Source: Anthopleura xanthogrammica (taxonomy: Eukaryota; Cnidaria; Anthozoa; Actiniaria; Actiniidae). Taken from it: a stretch of 64,000 bases of DNA. The translations under genes and the position numbers were made by a program. Positions 11,090-22,373 of the stretch are shown here, piece by piece (positions within the stretch are counted from its first letter, which is position 1; each line of letters starts with the position of its first letter). The notes beneath the pieces were generated by a model, which worked only from the letters and a program-made list of their open reading frames with translations, ran no database searches and was not told the DNA's origin. The stretch spans positions 10,038,543 through 10,102,542 of the forward strand of contig OZ025222.1 of the NCBI GenBank assembly GCA_964019055.1, read 5' to 3'.

Positions 11090-11345
11090 ATTTCAATATT
11101 CTACGGCCTCTAGATAGAGCAGAACTAAGCAATGTTAATGTACAGAGTTGATAGAGTCAGGGGCGTAGCCAGGATTTTGCCTTGGGGGATCAACCAAAAA
11201 AAAACGGCCAACCATAAATGGCAAACCAAAAGAACGGCAAAGACGATGGAGGAGGGGGCCCATCCAGGCTCCCTGGGCCCCCTGACTACGCCCCTGAAAG
11301 TAACCGTGCTTAATTAAATAAAGGTTTTAATCAATCAATCTATTT
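11090..11345 (+). mobile_element. Second LINE 3' tail, interrupted by a MITE
   Basis: Repeats the tail of the upstream LINE (ATTCTACGGCCTCTAGATAG, then TAACCGTGCTTAATTAAATAAAG, ending (AATC)n), but is split by the inverted-repeat element at 11158-11296. It is 5'-truncated to the 3' untranslated region. Confidence 0.8.
11158..11296. mobile_element. hAT-like MITE, copy 1
   Basis: Termini CAGGGGCGTAGCCAGGATTT and CTACGCCCCTG are inverted repeats. Comparison with the uninterrupted LINE tail shows the exact insertion point after GATAGAG(T). A short degenerate target duplication (AGAGT/AAAGT) is possible. Relatives are at 37251, 48325 and 55322. Confidence 0.75.
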
Positions 11346-11786
11346 ATTCATTCATTTATTTTTGTCTCCATATTTCTTGTACAACTTCCCATATCTAACT
11401 GGCATTAAAATGGCTTCCAAGAATCTAATGTAAGTTTTATTCAACAGAAATAAACCTGATGGCAACTGGTTGGGCAGCAATTGGACTTCATCAAGAATCT
11501 TGAAGACAAACTGAGCAAAGCATATAAAGACCATTATAAAGAGCAGTGAACAGCGAGTGATAGATAAGTTAGAAGAAATGAAAAGAAATCTAGGTATCTA
11601 CTGTTTTCTCTTTTTCCATTTTGATATGGCCGCTTAGAAAATACGATTTTTATCTTTTGATGAAAACTTCGACACTCAAAGATAAAATTGGCATTTCAAC
11701 GCGCCTTTGTAATTATGATCTTTTTAATAATGATGATGATGATATACAGAGTATTCTAGCATCTCTATGCGTCTTGCAATAACTAT

Positions 11787-11789
<3 letters not shown>

Positions 11790-11875
<86 letters not shown>
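11790..11875. repeat. (AT)n microsatellite
   Basis: About 43 uninterrupted TA/AT dinucleotides. Confidence 0.98.
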
Positions 11876-11876
<1 letters not shown>

Positions 11877-11918
11877 TTAGTAAATAAACCCTTCCTGGCG
11901 GCTGGGATATCGGCTGGG

Positions 11919-12048
11919 ATATCGGCTGATAATGTCCAAGGATGAGAAATGGTCCGTAAAAAGAACATTTGGCTGAGAAGCGAAGCTTCGAGGGCAAATG
12001 TGATATTTTGAGGACCATTTCTCATCCAAGGACATTATCAGCTGATAT
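11919..12048. mobile_element. Foldback inverted repeat
   Basis: Arms of about 38 bp (ATATCGGCTGATAATGTCC and GGACATTATCAGCTGATAT ends) flank a short centre with its own CGAAGCTTCG palindrome. Non-coding. Confidence 0.8.
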
Positions 12049-12052
12049 TATT

Positions 12053-12570
12053 TTATAACCCAACGACTTCACTGAAATTAATTCAGCAAACTGCATTGAC
12101 TCGTCATCTCCAGAGGTTTCAAAATATAATTCTCTCTCGTCTCCAAGCTGGATATAAAAACAATTATTTTGGTAAATGAAAGCTGTTTGACATTGAACTA
12201 TTCTATTGTTTGACATTTGTTGTCGAATTCTTTGTTGGTTTTTAGTAGTTTATAAAAACAATTTCGAAAACAAACCAAAAACTTCATTCACGAAACATGG
12301 ATGCTTACCATTGAAGACATTTACAGTATATTTTGTTGATTTTTTCGTGTTTCCTGGCGTAGTTTTCTCAACCAGTCTTCGTATTTTACTCTCACTTGTT
12401 TGTAAAAACCGAGTTTCTTTGTTTTCCGTGTTTTTTTCTTTTCTTTTTTAACGTTTTTACCTTCTGCTGGACGAATATCACTTTGGACGGGGGATATCGC
12501 CTGATACCCGTCCTGCACGTGACCCATTTGAACCAATGACAGTGCGCGAAAATTCATCGTTGGGTTATAA
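12053..12570. mobile_element. Element with 14-bp inverted termini
   Basis: TTATAACCCAACGA on the left and its reverse complement TCGTTGGGTTATAA on the right bound 518 bp with no recognisable coding region. Confidence 0.55.
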
Positions 12571-12580
12571 ATCTATATAT

Positions 12581-13148
12581 ACAGCCTTTTGCAAAAATTA
12601 TGGCCGTTTCAAGGATATGTACAAGTATATCAAAAGTATATCAGAAATTATGGGATATCATTCCTGATATTTTTTTCAGAAAGCCCAAGTGATAGGCAAC
12701 CCGAAAAAAATATCAGTGATGATATCCCATAATTTCTGATATACTTTTGATATACTCGTATATATATCAGGAATATCATAATACTCCAGTTTCACATTCG
12801 ATGGAAACCGCTGTTTTTGACGACCACAGACTCATTCGTACAGGCTTAGCCTCATTTATAAGTCATCTATTCAAAGGCACCATTAAAAGTCCGTGGGATT
12901 GGTATTATTCAACTTGCACATTCTTTACATTACAGTTGGCTGTTGCTAATGATTTGCATAAGTCAACCGTAATGTAAAGAATGTGTAAGTTGAACAATAC
13001 CAATGTTTTGAAATCCCACGGACTTTTAATGATGTCGTTGAATAGCTGACTTATAAGCGAGGCTAAGCCTGTACAAATGAGTCTGTGGTCTTCAAAAACA
13101 GCGGTTTCCATCGAATGTGAAACTGGAGTATTTCTGCATATCGCTGTA
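12581..13148. mobile_element. Palindromic MITE split by a second palindrome
   Basis: The outer element is the same family as 15462-15668: an ACAGC...GCAGAAATTATG-type start, a central TTCAGAAAGCCC...GTGATAGGCAAC, and a mirrored end ...TGCATATCGCTGTA. The right arm is interrupted at a TA by the inner element 12784-13128. Confidence 0.85.
12784..13128. mobile_element. Nested long-arm inverted repeat flanked by TA
   Basis: A 345-bp element starts CTCCAGTTTCACATTCGATG and ends with its reverse complement, with near-perfect arms of about 165 bp and TA on both sides (12782-12783 and 13129-13130). TA flanks suggest mobilisation by a Tc1/mariner-type transposase. Non-coding. Confidence 0.88.
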
Positions 13149-13443
13149 TATATATATATAGATGTATGTCTATACTGTCGGTAGAGTGCTCAATACATTA
13201 AAATGTAGAGCATTATAAATACATAACGAATTACATAGGGCTGACAGAAGGAACATTCAAGCAACGATACACACAGCATAAGCTATCATTCCGAAACAAA
13301 AAATATGCCAACAGCACTGAACTCTCAAAACATATCTGGAAACTTAAAGAAGACAAGAAGGACTGCGTATACACTATCAAATGGTCAATTAATTATCACC
13401 TCGGCAAGCTCATACAGCAACATTTCTAAAAAATGCAACCTAT

Positions 13444-13922
13444 CCCTGGTGCAAATCTTGGACAGGATCCTGCCAGGATCCTACCAGGATCTTACCAGGA
13501 TCCTACTAAGGATCTTGTACAGGATCCTGTATCAATATCCTACAGGATCTTGTACAAGATCCTACAGGATCCTACAGGATCTTGTACAAGATCCTACCAG
13601 GATCCTACAGGATCTTGTACAAGATCCTACCAGGATCCTACAGGATCTTACCAGGATCCTACAGGATCTAACCAGGATCCTACAGGATCTTGTACAAGAT
13701 CTTACCAGGATCCTACAGGATCTTACCAGGATCCTACTCAGGATCTTGAACAGGATCCTGATAGGATCCCTGTATCAAGATTCTACAGGATCTTTTACAA
13801 GATCCTACAGGATCCTACAATATCCTTCTCAGGATCTCGTACAGGATCTTGTACAGGATCATGTATCAAGATCCTACAGGATCCTGTTAGGATCCTACAG
13901 GATGTTGTTAGGATCCTAGACT
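13444..13922. repeat. 10-bp AGGATCCTAC minisatellite, block 1
   Basis: Degenerate tandem CAGGATCCTA/CAGGATCTTG units, densely packed with GGATCC. The open frames through it are translations of the repeat. Confidence 0.95.
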
Positions 13923-14206
13923 AATCCTGTATACATTGCAGTAATTTATTTATAGTTTTCTAATTCGCAATATTATAAAAAGGTTTTATTTTTTTATTAA
14001 ATAAAAATTAGAAATTCCAAAAAAAAAACAAAAAAAAACGAAAAAGAACAATTTAACCCAACATTTTTTTGGCCTCACCCTCCCCTCCCTTGTTCTCTTC
14101 TATTTCCCTACCTCCTTCTACTCTACCACCCCTCCCATTCAATGCTTGCACCCCTCCCCACTCTGTTTTACTAGTTATTATTATTATTTCATTATTTTAT
14201 TTTTTA

Positions 14207-14283
14207 CTTACCTCAGTGGGGCTTGAACCTCCAACCTTTGGCTTACAAGCTGAACACTTTACCAACTTGACCATTGAAGAATT
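14207..14283 (-). mobile_element. tRNA-Thr-like pseudogene or SINE head
   Basis: On the minus strand a tRNA-like order is visible: TGGTCAAGTTGGTAAAGTG (D-arm/A box), an anticodon-like loop CTTGTAA (TGT), and GGAGGTTCAAGCCCC (T-arm/B box). No clean acceptor stem is present, so it is more likely a tRNA-derived repeat than an active tRNA. Confidence 0.5.
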
Positions 14284-14394
14284 ATTAAAAGAATCACCAT
14301 ACATTTGCATTTTATTTATGACTTTCAATTCCATGATGTCATTGAAGTTATTGATCGAAATTCATGCATGCTTTGTAGTAGCAAGATATTACCT

Positions 14395-14905
14395 CTGGAT
14401 CCTACAGGATCCTACCCAGGATCTTGTTCACACTCAATTAGGGCTTTATCCAGGATCTTAATTAGGATCTTTTACAGGATCCTAGCCAGGATGTTGTTCA
14501 CAGTCAATTAGGATCTTATTCAGGATCTTAATTAGGATCTTTTACAGGATCCTACCCAGGATCTTGTTCACACTCAATTAGGATCTTATCCAGGATCCTA
14601 ATTAGGATCTTTTACAGGATCCTGATGCTATATTTTAAGATCTTACATAGGATCCTGCTAGGATCCTATCTTTTCCTAGTTTTTGACTCCATTTCAGGAT
14701 CCTATCTAGGATCTTATACATGATCTTATTTAGGATCCTAATTCTTCTTAGGATATTACATAGGAATGTAATCCTGTGCAAGATCCTATTCTTATGCAGG
14801 ATCCTACCTAGGATCCTAACTAGAATCCTGATCCTAAGCAAGATCTTACTCAGGATCCTATTTCTAAACAAGATCCTATAGGATCCTACAGGATCCTTTG
14901 TAAGA
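14395..14905. repeat. 10-bp AGGATCCTAC minisatellite, block 2
   Basis: Continues the 13.4 kb minisatellite after a 470-bp non-repeat interruption (13923-14394), with longer units (CAGGATCTTAATTAGGATCT) in its first half. Confidence 0.93.
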
Positions 14906-15149
14906 TTTGCACCAGGGATGTCTAACAGAAAAACTCCAAATTATCAAAGCCGACAAAGCCAGCCTCCTAAACAAAAAGTCGGAGCTAATTTCTAAATGCC
15001 GACACGAAAACAAGTTTTATCTGGTAAACACCTACTGCCGAATAACATGACATATCACACATCAATAGGTCAACGAAACAACTCATCGAGTTAATGATAT
15101 AACAATAGATTAATAGAACAATAGCGCCATATATATAAATTATAGTAAG

Positions 15150-15432
15150 GATTATTCTTCATTAAAGCCTGTCTGATGATCACGTAAGCGTGAAACTCTG
15201 AGTAACAGCTAAAGTGATGTACTCTTTAATTTATCTTTAATCTACAATTTATATATATATATATATATATCTGGATGTGTCTTCTGACGGTTAAGTGCTC
15301 AATACATTGTAGACCGTTATAGATTATAGATTATAGATTTAAGATTAAAGACTGTCTGAAGATCGCATAAGCGTGAAACTCCGCGTAACAGCAAAAGTGA
15401 TGTCTTGTCTTTGATCTATCTACAATCTATAA

Positions 15433-15440
<8 letters not shown>
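15150..15440. repeat. Direct repeat of about 185 bp period, with (TA)n
   Basis: The segment GCGTGAAACTC...GTAACAGC...AAAGTGATGT occurs twice (about 15190 and 15375), each followed by an ATCTATAATTTATATATA tract. Confidence 0.75.
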
Positions 15441-15461
<21 letters not shown>

Positions 15462-15465
<4 letters not shown>

Positions 15466-15668
15466 CGATATGCAGAAATTATGATCCTCTTGATATATAT
15501 ACAAGTATATCAAAAGTATATTAGAAATTATGGGATATCAGCGATGATATTTTTTTCAGAAAGCCCTAGTGATAGGCAACTCGAAAAAAATATCAGCGAT
15601 GATATCCCATAATTTCTGACATACTTGTATATATATCAAAAAGATCATAATTTTTGCACATCGCTGTA
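15462..15668. mobile_element. Intact palindromic MITE
   Basis: Begins ACAGCGATATGCAGAAATTA and ends in the near reverse complement GCACATCGCTGTA. The two halves fold over a centre of GTGATAGGCAAC. It is the uninterrupted relative of 12581-13148. Confidence 0.85.
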
Positions 15669-15690
15669 TACATGTATATATATATATATA

Positions 15691-15980
15691 TAAATTATCA
15701 AAAAGCTGGATAATAAACCTTTACAGCCAAATTTTTGACTTTATTAAAAAGTCTTCATCAGGGCTGCTGATGAGGACAAACAAACCATTACATTTCATGT
15801 TTTCACTCATGCGCGACTAGCACGCGCTAAGTTAATTACAGCGCGAGCTTACAATTTACTATGAGTGAAAACATGAAATGTAACGGTTTGTTTGTCCTCA
15901 TCAGTAGCCCTGATGAAGACTTTTTAATAAAGTCGAAAATTTGGCTGTAAAGGTTTATTATCCAGCTTTTTGATAATTTA
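15691..15980. mobile_element. Inverted-repeat element with ~115-bp arms
   Basis: TAAATTATCAAAAAGCTGGA at the left mirrors the right end. Arms run through TTTACAGCCAAATTTT and GTCTTCATCAGGGC into a GC-rich spacer (GCGCGACTAGCACGCGC). Non-coding. Confidence 0.88.
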
Positions 15981-16114
15981 TACATTGATCCTGGGAAAAA
16001 GTTAAACACAAAGAAGATTTTGAAGATATATGTATATAAGGCTTTATCAGTTTTGATAAAGATAACAATATGATGTTGATAAATTTATTGAAAGCACAGA
16101 TTATTTTTTTTCAG

Positions 16115-19100
16115 GGGTTGGGCAGTCTACCATCAATGTTACATATAACACAACAGTTACAGACCATAGTAGTGCAGCAATAGGACCCAATGCATCTCTT
16201 ACAAAGTAAGTGACTGTCTCTTGATTGTAAACATTATTGTGATAATTCAATAACATAGTTCTTTATTTGTAACAATCATCTCATGGTGATTGTTGTTCAG
16301 TAATATCATTAGAAGAAGTTTATTGTCAATTGTTCTATCTGGTTTCTGGCTATGTTGCTAATTCTAACAATAATTGTTACCCAAGCTTTTAGGTTTTTGA
16401 CCCATCATCAGCCGGGATGTAAAAAGGTGATGTTGGCATAGGTCAAGGACCAGAAAACTTGGGTGACTGTTAGAAATTTGAATGAAAAGAAACCAGACAG
16501 AACAGATATTAGGAAACCTACAATGAAAGCCTCAAGTTTGATGACATTGTAAATATCAATTTCATCTTATTTTATCATAGTGTTGAGAGAACAAGTGATC
16601 AACCTGCAGAGAAAGATATCTCATCAAGAGCACTAGGTAAAGGCCAACTTTTGTGTTTGTAACAATTGTTCATTCTCCTTTCACTTCGAGCTCAAATGCA
16701 ATCACAATTGATTAATTGACAAAATTGATTTTGTTTCAATATTATGAAATGTACAAAATTATATACTAAACAATTTAGAAAATGGAGATCAAATTCTAGT
16801 AAAAGTCAAATAGTCAATAACAAATAATTAAGTGACTGTTCATTATTCATCTGAGAGGGGGTATGGGTTAGAAAAGAGAAAAAAGGCTCTCCTATATATA
16901 ACTCATCCATTATTTCAAGACCCCTCTTTTCAGGGTCACTAAAATTTAGGCCCTCCCATTTTTCACCCGTCCCCCCTCCCTTCAATAAATATGAATGGTC
17001 CCTAACAGTGATAAATGTGGACCTCTACAAAGTGTAAAGTTTGTAAATATAACGAAAATCTTGCCTGGCTATAGACCTTATGCAAAACCCATAAATGACG
17101 GGAAATGAGGATTACTTTACTAGTATTGTTTTCCACTCAGGAGCTGGTCAGCTCCTAAAGTCATAACAGCCAGCAGTCGAAATCATATGCTTAGATTAGT
17201 ATTTAAGCAGAATTTGAGTGTTCTAGCATAAATACTAGGGAAGTTACAGCAATTTAAAATTAGAAGGATTTGTATGTAACTGTGCACAGTTACTAATTCA
17301 CTGATGGTATTTCATGTGAAGACAAAATATCTTCTCTATTCAAAATATTTCAAAAATATTTTTTTAACCTTTTCCTTTATGCAAATAAGGAGTGACTGAT
17401 ATTGCATAAGGTCTATAAGTGTGGGAATGTCAGCATTGTAAATATTTCGTAGTGCTTTTTTGAATGGATGGATGGATGGATGAATGGGATGGATGGATTA
17501 TGGATGAATGGATGGATGAATGGGATGGATGGATGGAATGGATGCATTATGGATGGATGGATGAATGGGATGGATGGATAGATTATGGATGGATAGCTTA
17601 TGGATGGATGGATTATGGATGGATAGATGCATGGGATGGATGGATGGGATGGTTAGATTGATGAATGGGATGGATGGATGGATGGATGGGATGGATGGAT
17701 GGGATGGATGGATGGGATGGATGAATGGGATGGATGAATGGGATGGATGGATGGATGGATGGTTAGATGGATTATGGATGGATTATTGATGGATGGATGG
17801 GATGGATGAATGGGATGAATGAATACATAAATTAATGAATGCATAGATAAATGAATGAATAGATGAATGAATACAGAATAAATGAATGAATGCATTAAAA
17901 TAAAGGGATAAATACATAAATAAATGAATGAGTAAATGCATAAATGAATATATACATTAATACACTGAGCAGCAAACAGAAACAAAAGAACAAGAAAACC
18001 CTATAAACAATTAAACTCACTTTCTAACTTACAAAAAATTATTACATCGATAGATCAATAGGTAAACAATGATAGGATGAATAGATAGATAATTGAATAG
18101 ATAGATCAATAGATGGATAGATAAATGTGAAATACAAAACCCATAGTTTGAAACAGTCCAATGAGAAAAACCTCACATATTTAATCCTTACCTTGTCTTC
18201 CTGTCTGTTGATTGTTAAATTGTCGTGTTTTTATTTTCAGAATATACAGAAAAACTGAAGTCATCCATTAAAAAACAAACCGATTTTCTGTTGGCAGAGG
18301 AAGAAGACAAGAAAATTAGAACCGATGACATCTTCACGAATGTGACTATCCAACGTGGCCAGAAACAATTCAAGGAACCCGAAGCTAAAAAAAGGAGATA
18401 TAGCAGGAGGCAAATGGATGAAGTTCCAGAAAGTAGAACAGCACTGAAAACATGTTCAGAGATGTTTGTTTACCCAGAAAAAGATCAGAAACCCACAGCT
18501 TCTGGCACGACCAATCCTAAATCTATCTTGTTGATTGGCAAAGGAGGGATCGGAAAGTCTCTGTTTTGTCGGAAGCTGGTGCGGGATTGGTCAGACAACA
18601 AATTGTTTGAGAAAAGTGAAGAAAAAGCCAAAGTACCTGATTTTCAGTTTGTATTCCTGTTGACATTCCGTCAATTTCTTCTTCCGGAAGAAGAAAAAGT
18701 TGATTTGCGTGATATGTTAAATAAGTCCTCCCTCTTAGACGAGCATTCAGCTGTGGATGAGCCATTACTGCAGTATATCATTGAAAATCCTGAGAAGCTA
18801 GTCATAATTCTTGACGGATTTGATGAGTATAAACATCGAGAGAAAATCACCGGGGACTTTGAAACAAGATACCCAAACAATCCTCATGAGAAAATCCCTG
18901 TTCCTGCTCTGTTAGCCAAAATCATGAAAGGCAAGATGTTAAAAGAGTCAGTGGTTGTTGTAACTTCAAGGCCTGGCGAAGCAGAGAAATTAAAAAAAAT
19001 TATCTTTGATGTGAGATGTGACATTCAAGGATTTTCTTCGCCTCAAGTTGTGGATTACATTAAAAAATATTTTAAAGAGAACGAAAGCATGAAGAAAAAA

Positions 19101-20282
19101 GTAATTGATCAAGTGGAAGCCAATGAAATTCTTTTAAGTTTTGGCCACATCCCCGTGATGTGTTATTTAATGTGCTATTGTATTAAATGGTACATGACTG
19201 AATCAAAAACCACAGATAAACTACCCGTCACAAGAACAGAACTTTATCATGAAGTTATCACACTATTTATCAAGAAACATTCCTCTTCTAAATATGAAGA
19301 AATGGAAGAAACTGAAGTACAAGAAATATTACATAAACTAGCTGAACTAGCGATGAATTTAATGATTGAAGGAAAATATATTTTCGAGGAAAAAGAAATG
19401 AAAAAGTTCAATTTTAAGGAAGAAGAAATTACAAACCTGAAAGCGAGTGGATTACTTGACTGTTGTCCTGGCGTTAAAAAATCTCCATCCGAGAAACCAC
19501 CACTTGAATATACCTTTACACACCTAACGATACACGAGTATCTTTGTGCTTATTCGTTTGTAGAGAAAAAAGAAATACCGAAGAAAAAGAACTCAAGTGC
19601 AGTGACGCTTGAGTTTGTAGCGGGGATTTTGTCAACAAAAAACGATGAAAAACTGATGGAAGAATTGATAGAAAATATCAAACCAGAGGATGAATATGAT
19701 GATAGGAATCAACTGCTAACTTTATCCTGTCTGTACGAGTACAAAGACGATGGGTTTTCTACCAGAGTAATAAATAACCTTAAACACATATACTGTCGTG
19801 AGTATGGGGGGATTGTATTTAGTGATATAACTGATATCGATTGTTTTTACATAAGTTATTTATTAGATATAGTGAATTTAATCAACGCAGAACAAACTAA
19901 ACAACATCTAACATCTACACAGTCATTTATTGTTAATGCATTGTCCATTGGTGCGTCATCTTTATCAGCATCAGGGATCAGAATGTTGTGTAATTCTCTT
20001 GTTAGTATTTCTACTGTTACTGGACTGTGGCTGTTTGATTGTAAATTAGACGATGAATGTGTTGTAATAATATCTAACATGTTGTCTGACACTAATATAA
20101 CTATCCTAGAGCTAGGTTATAATAACATAACTAATGTTGGACTTCAGTGTTTGTGTTCAGTGTTAAAAACTGGTGATTGTCGTGTAGAAGTGTTACACTT
20201 ATATGGTAATATTAAAATAACTGTTGAATGTAAACACTGGGCAAGACAACAGATCCCTGATGTTGAGTGTATATTTAGATGA
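16115..20282 (+). CDS. NACHT-LRR (NLR-type) receptor, copy A; 5' end not found
   Basis: Three joined exons: 16115-16205, 16581-16636 and 18241-20282, with matching phases (2, 1) and canonical splice sites. They encode 728 residues plus stop. A Ser/Thr-rich linker is followed by a NACHT NTPase with Walker A GKGGIGKS at 18537-18560 and Walker [12 protein letters not shown] at 18798-18830, then the NLR signature [16 protein letters not shown], a helical region with [12 protein letters not shown], and about four C-terminal leucine-rich repeats. Family members are cytosolic sensors that oligomerise on ligand binding. The start codon lies upstream: the first visible exon begins with two bases of a split codon, and no partner of copy B's 652-base first exon was found in 6.2-16.1 kb. 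It therefore uses a different 5' exon or is 5'-truncated. An AATAAA lies at 20385. Confidence 0.9.
17464..17830. repeat. GGAT minisatellite in NLR A intron
   Basis: GGAT/GAATGGGAT units run to about 17830, then decay into AATGAATA-type repeats to about 17960. The homologous intron of copy B retains only the AATG part (39050-39170). Confidence 0.96.
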
Positions 20283-20384
20283 ATCTAACTTAAGCTTATT
20301 TATGTAAAAAAAAAAGACAATGAACCGATAATAAACAAGTAGACAATAATCTGTTTTTGTAAATAATAACATATTTTATTGAAT

Positions 20385-20390
20385 AATAAA
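20385..20390 (+). promoter_or_regulatory. Polyadenylation signal AATAAA (NLR A)
   Basis: The hexamer lies 103 bases after the stop codon and is conserved at 41555 in copy B. Confidence 0.6.
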
Positions 20391-20828
20391 GAAATTCTTG
20401 TAGTTTTATCTTTGTAGTTGATTGAAATGATTCTTGTTTTACTCAACAAATATTCAAACAAATCCATTGAAAATCAAAAATATTTCTTGACAAATGTCCA
20501 GTAGTTTGATATCAATACAAGAACAAGTTTGTTTTCATCAATATTTTTATTCAACCAAGTTAAAAGAGACTTTTTTCAACAAATAAAGTCATTTTTCTTC
20601 ATATTATGAACAAGTGAGTTGGACTTGAAACACGAACAACAGAAAAAATACTTGTTTTCTTTGTCAAATCAAAATATTTGCCATCCAAATGAAAGAAACC
20701 ATCAATATTTATCCTTATTTTAGAGCATTTGATTGATAAAATAGTATTTTGAGTTGGTTTTGTTTTGTTTTGAAGTCAACAAAAACTTGTGGTGAAAAAT
20801 GGCGGCAAATGATGGTTTGTTTTGTACA

Positions 20829-22373
20829 AGACTTTAGTTGAACATGAACGAAGAAAACACTACACGACTAATACAAGCTGGAATAATCCGAATAAATCAA
20901 GAAATAATTCTAATGTGGTTCAATAATCATAGTTATCTAGTTTTATTTTCAATGTGAAGATCAGCAATAATTCAGCTCACCTCAGTTTATTCACTTGTCT
21001 TTGTTCAGCTCACCTCGATTCTGAAAGAAAATAAATAACGTGGATATTTAGAACAAATTCTTTACTCAAAAACAAGACGTCTACAAAACAAACTTTCCTT
21101 GTCGTTTTGGTTTTTCTTTTCCTGGGTCTTTTTACATCAGATCAAAGAGGACAAAATACTGACTAAACGAAGGTCTTGACTGCGGACATTTTCCAGTTTG
21201 AGATTCTCGAAAAAAAGCGAAATTTTCTCTAACTTTTCTGGACTTTTGCAAACAGATGTCAATATATTCAGTAGTTGAGGTATTTTCTTTCAATGTGGTT
21301 GGTTGTGTAAGTCAGTAAACTGTTGGGAAGAGAGCAATAATCCAGTAGAAATTCTTGGTTGATGAAGAACAAAAAACAAAACCAACTTTGAAAAACTGCA
21401 AACCAACAAGTCACGTGATGAAAAGAGCGGGAAAATAATCATCGACGCTGATTGGTTCATGTCAGGTAACTTGAACCAATCAGAGAACAGCAATTATCAT
21501 AGAATGAAAAATATTATTCATCGTGGAAATGTAATCAATGATACTTTATCCGTTTGTCTCACGATTGAGGGTCATTTGTGGAAAGGACCATGACGTTAAC
21601 TTTTTTCCTTCTTTCTTTATGAGAGAGGGAAGAAGCCAATATATAATTAGAAGGGCAATATAATAGTCCACATATATGAAAGGAAGAACAAGGGTCCTAG
21701 GCACCAAGAACAAGACGTCGAATGCGCACCAGAATCACACGAGACAGTGATATGTGGCGAGTGATTATGAAATAGCATATGTTGATAGTGTTTGTACTGA
21801 TGATGCAAACGAGGAAGAAGACGAGAAGGACGAAGACATGAACAATGATATAGCTGTGAAGGATTTAGTCAGTTGTATGTATATTTCAGAGTAAAACACT
21901 GCGAATTGAACTTTACTCGTATTATAAAATATGCCTAGATAGTTGATATATTGGCAAGTTCTTTCCAAACACAGAGTACCTTAATATTATATAATATATG
22001 AACAAATTTTATTTTGGGGAGAGGGGGTCGAACCAGCCTCCTCCTCTAATGTCAACAATGAATTGTCCCTAAATTTCGTCACTATGGTGTAGCGCGCTCC
22101 CTTCAATTTTCGATCCAATTTAACTTGATGTATTTATTTGGTTATTTCTGTGCAACATAATAAGTCAAAGTCATTTTGATGTTGCGGTTTGACTGTACTG
22201 CGCCCCCTTAATATTCATGTTATCCGTGAAGGCATGGGGTGAGTATAGTTGCCAGTCCTCCTCGTTCATTACAGGTTGTTATAAAAGTTCAACAGGTTTA
22301 TTTCGAAGGAATTCCAAAACATCCAACACAAAAAAACACCCCAAACCATCCCCGATCTCCTCGATAACCCACC
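20829..22373. other. Intergenic, no recognisable gene
   Basis: Non-repetitive, AT-rich sequence between NLR A and the PTDSS2 homologue. An acidic open frame around 21780-21895 was seen but has no support. The promoter of the next gene presumably lies in the right part. Confidence 0.5.

Larger units (their letters stand above)
16120..20828. repeat. Duplicated block 2, copy A
   Basis: Matches about 37015-42016 in the same orientation, from the end of the small linker exon through the NLR coding exon and about 550 bp of 3' flank. Similarity ends abruptly after TTTGTTTTGTACA. Confidence 0.88.

Noticed and set aside
13305..13924. Frames of 163-204 codons rich in Asp-Pro-Thr-Gly/Arg-Ile-Leu
   Set aside because: Translations of the 10-bp GGATCC minisatellite.
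14207..14283. Functional tRNA-Thr gene on the minus strand
   Set aside because: D-arm, anticodon and T-arm are recognisable but a paired acceptor stem is not; more likely a tRNA-derived repeat.
17464..17985. Met/Trp/Gly/Asp-rich and Ile/His/Ser-rich frames in the GGAT array
   Set aside because: Translations of a simple repeat in an NLR intron.
21780..21895. Acidic open frame rich in Asp/Glu
   Set aside because: Low-complexity, no start context, no splice or homology support.
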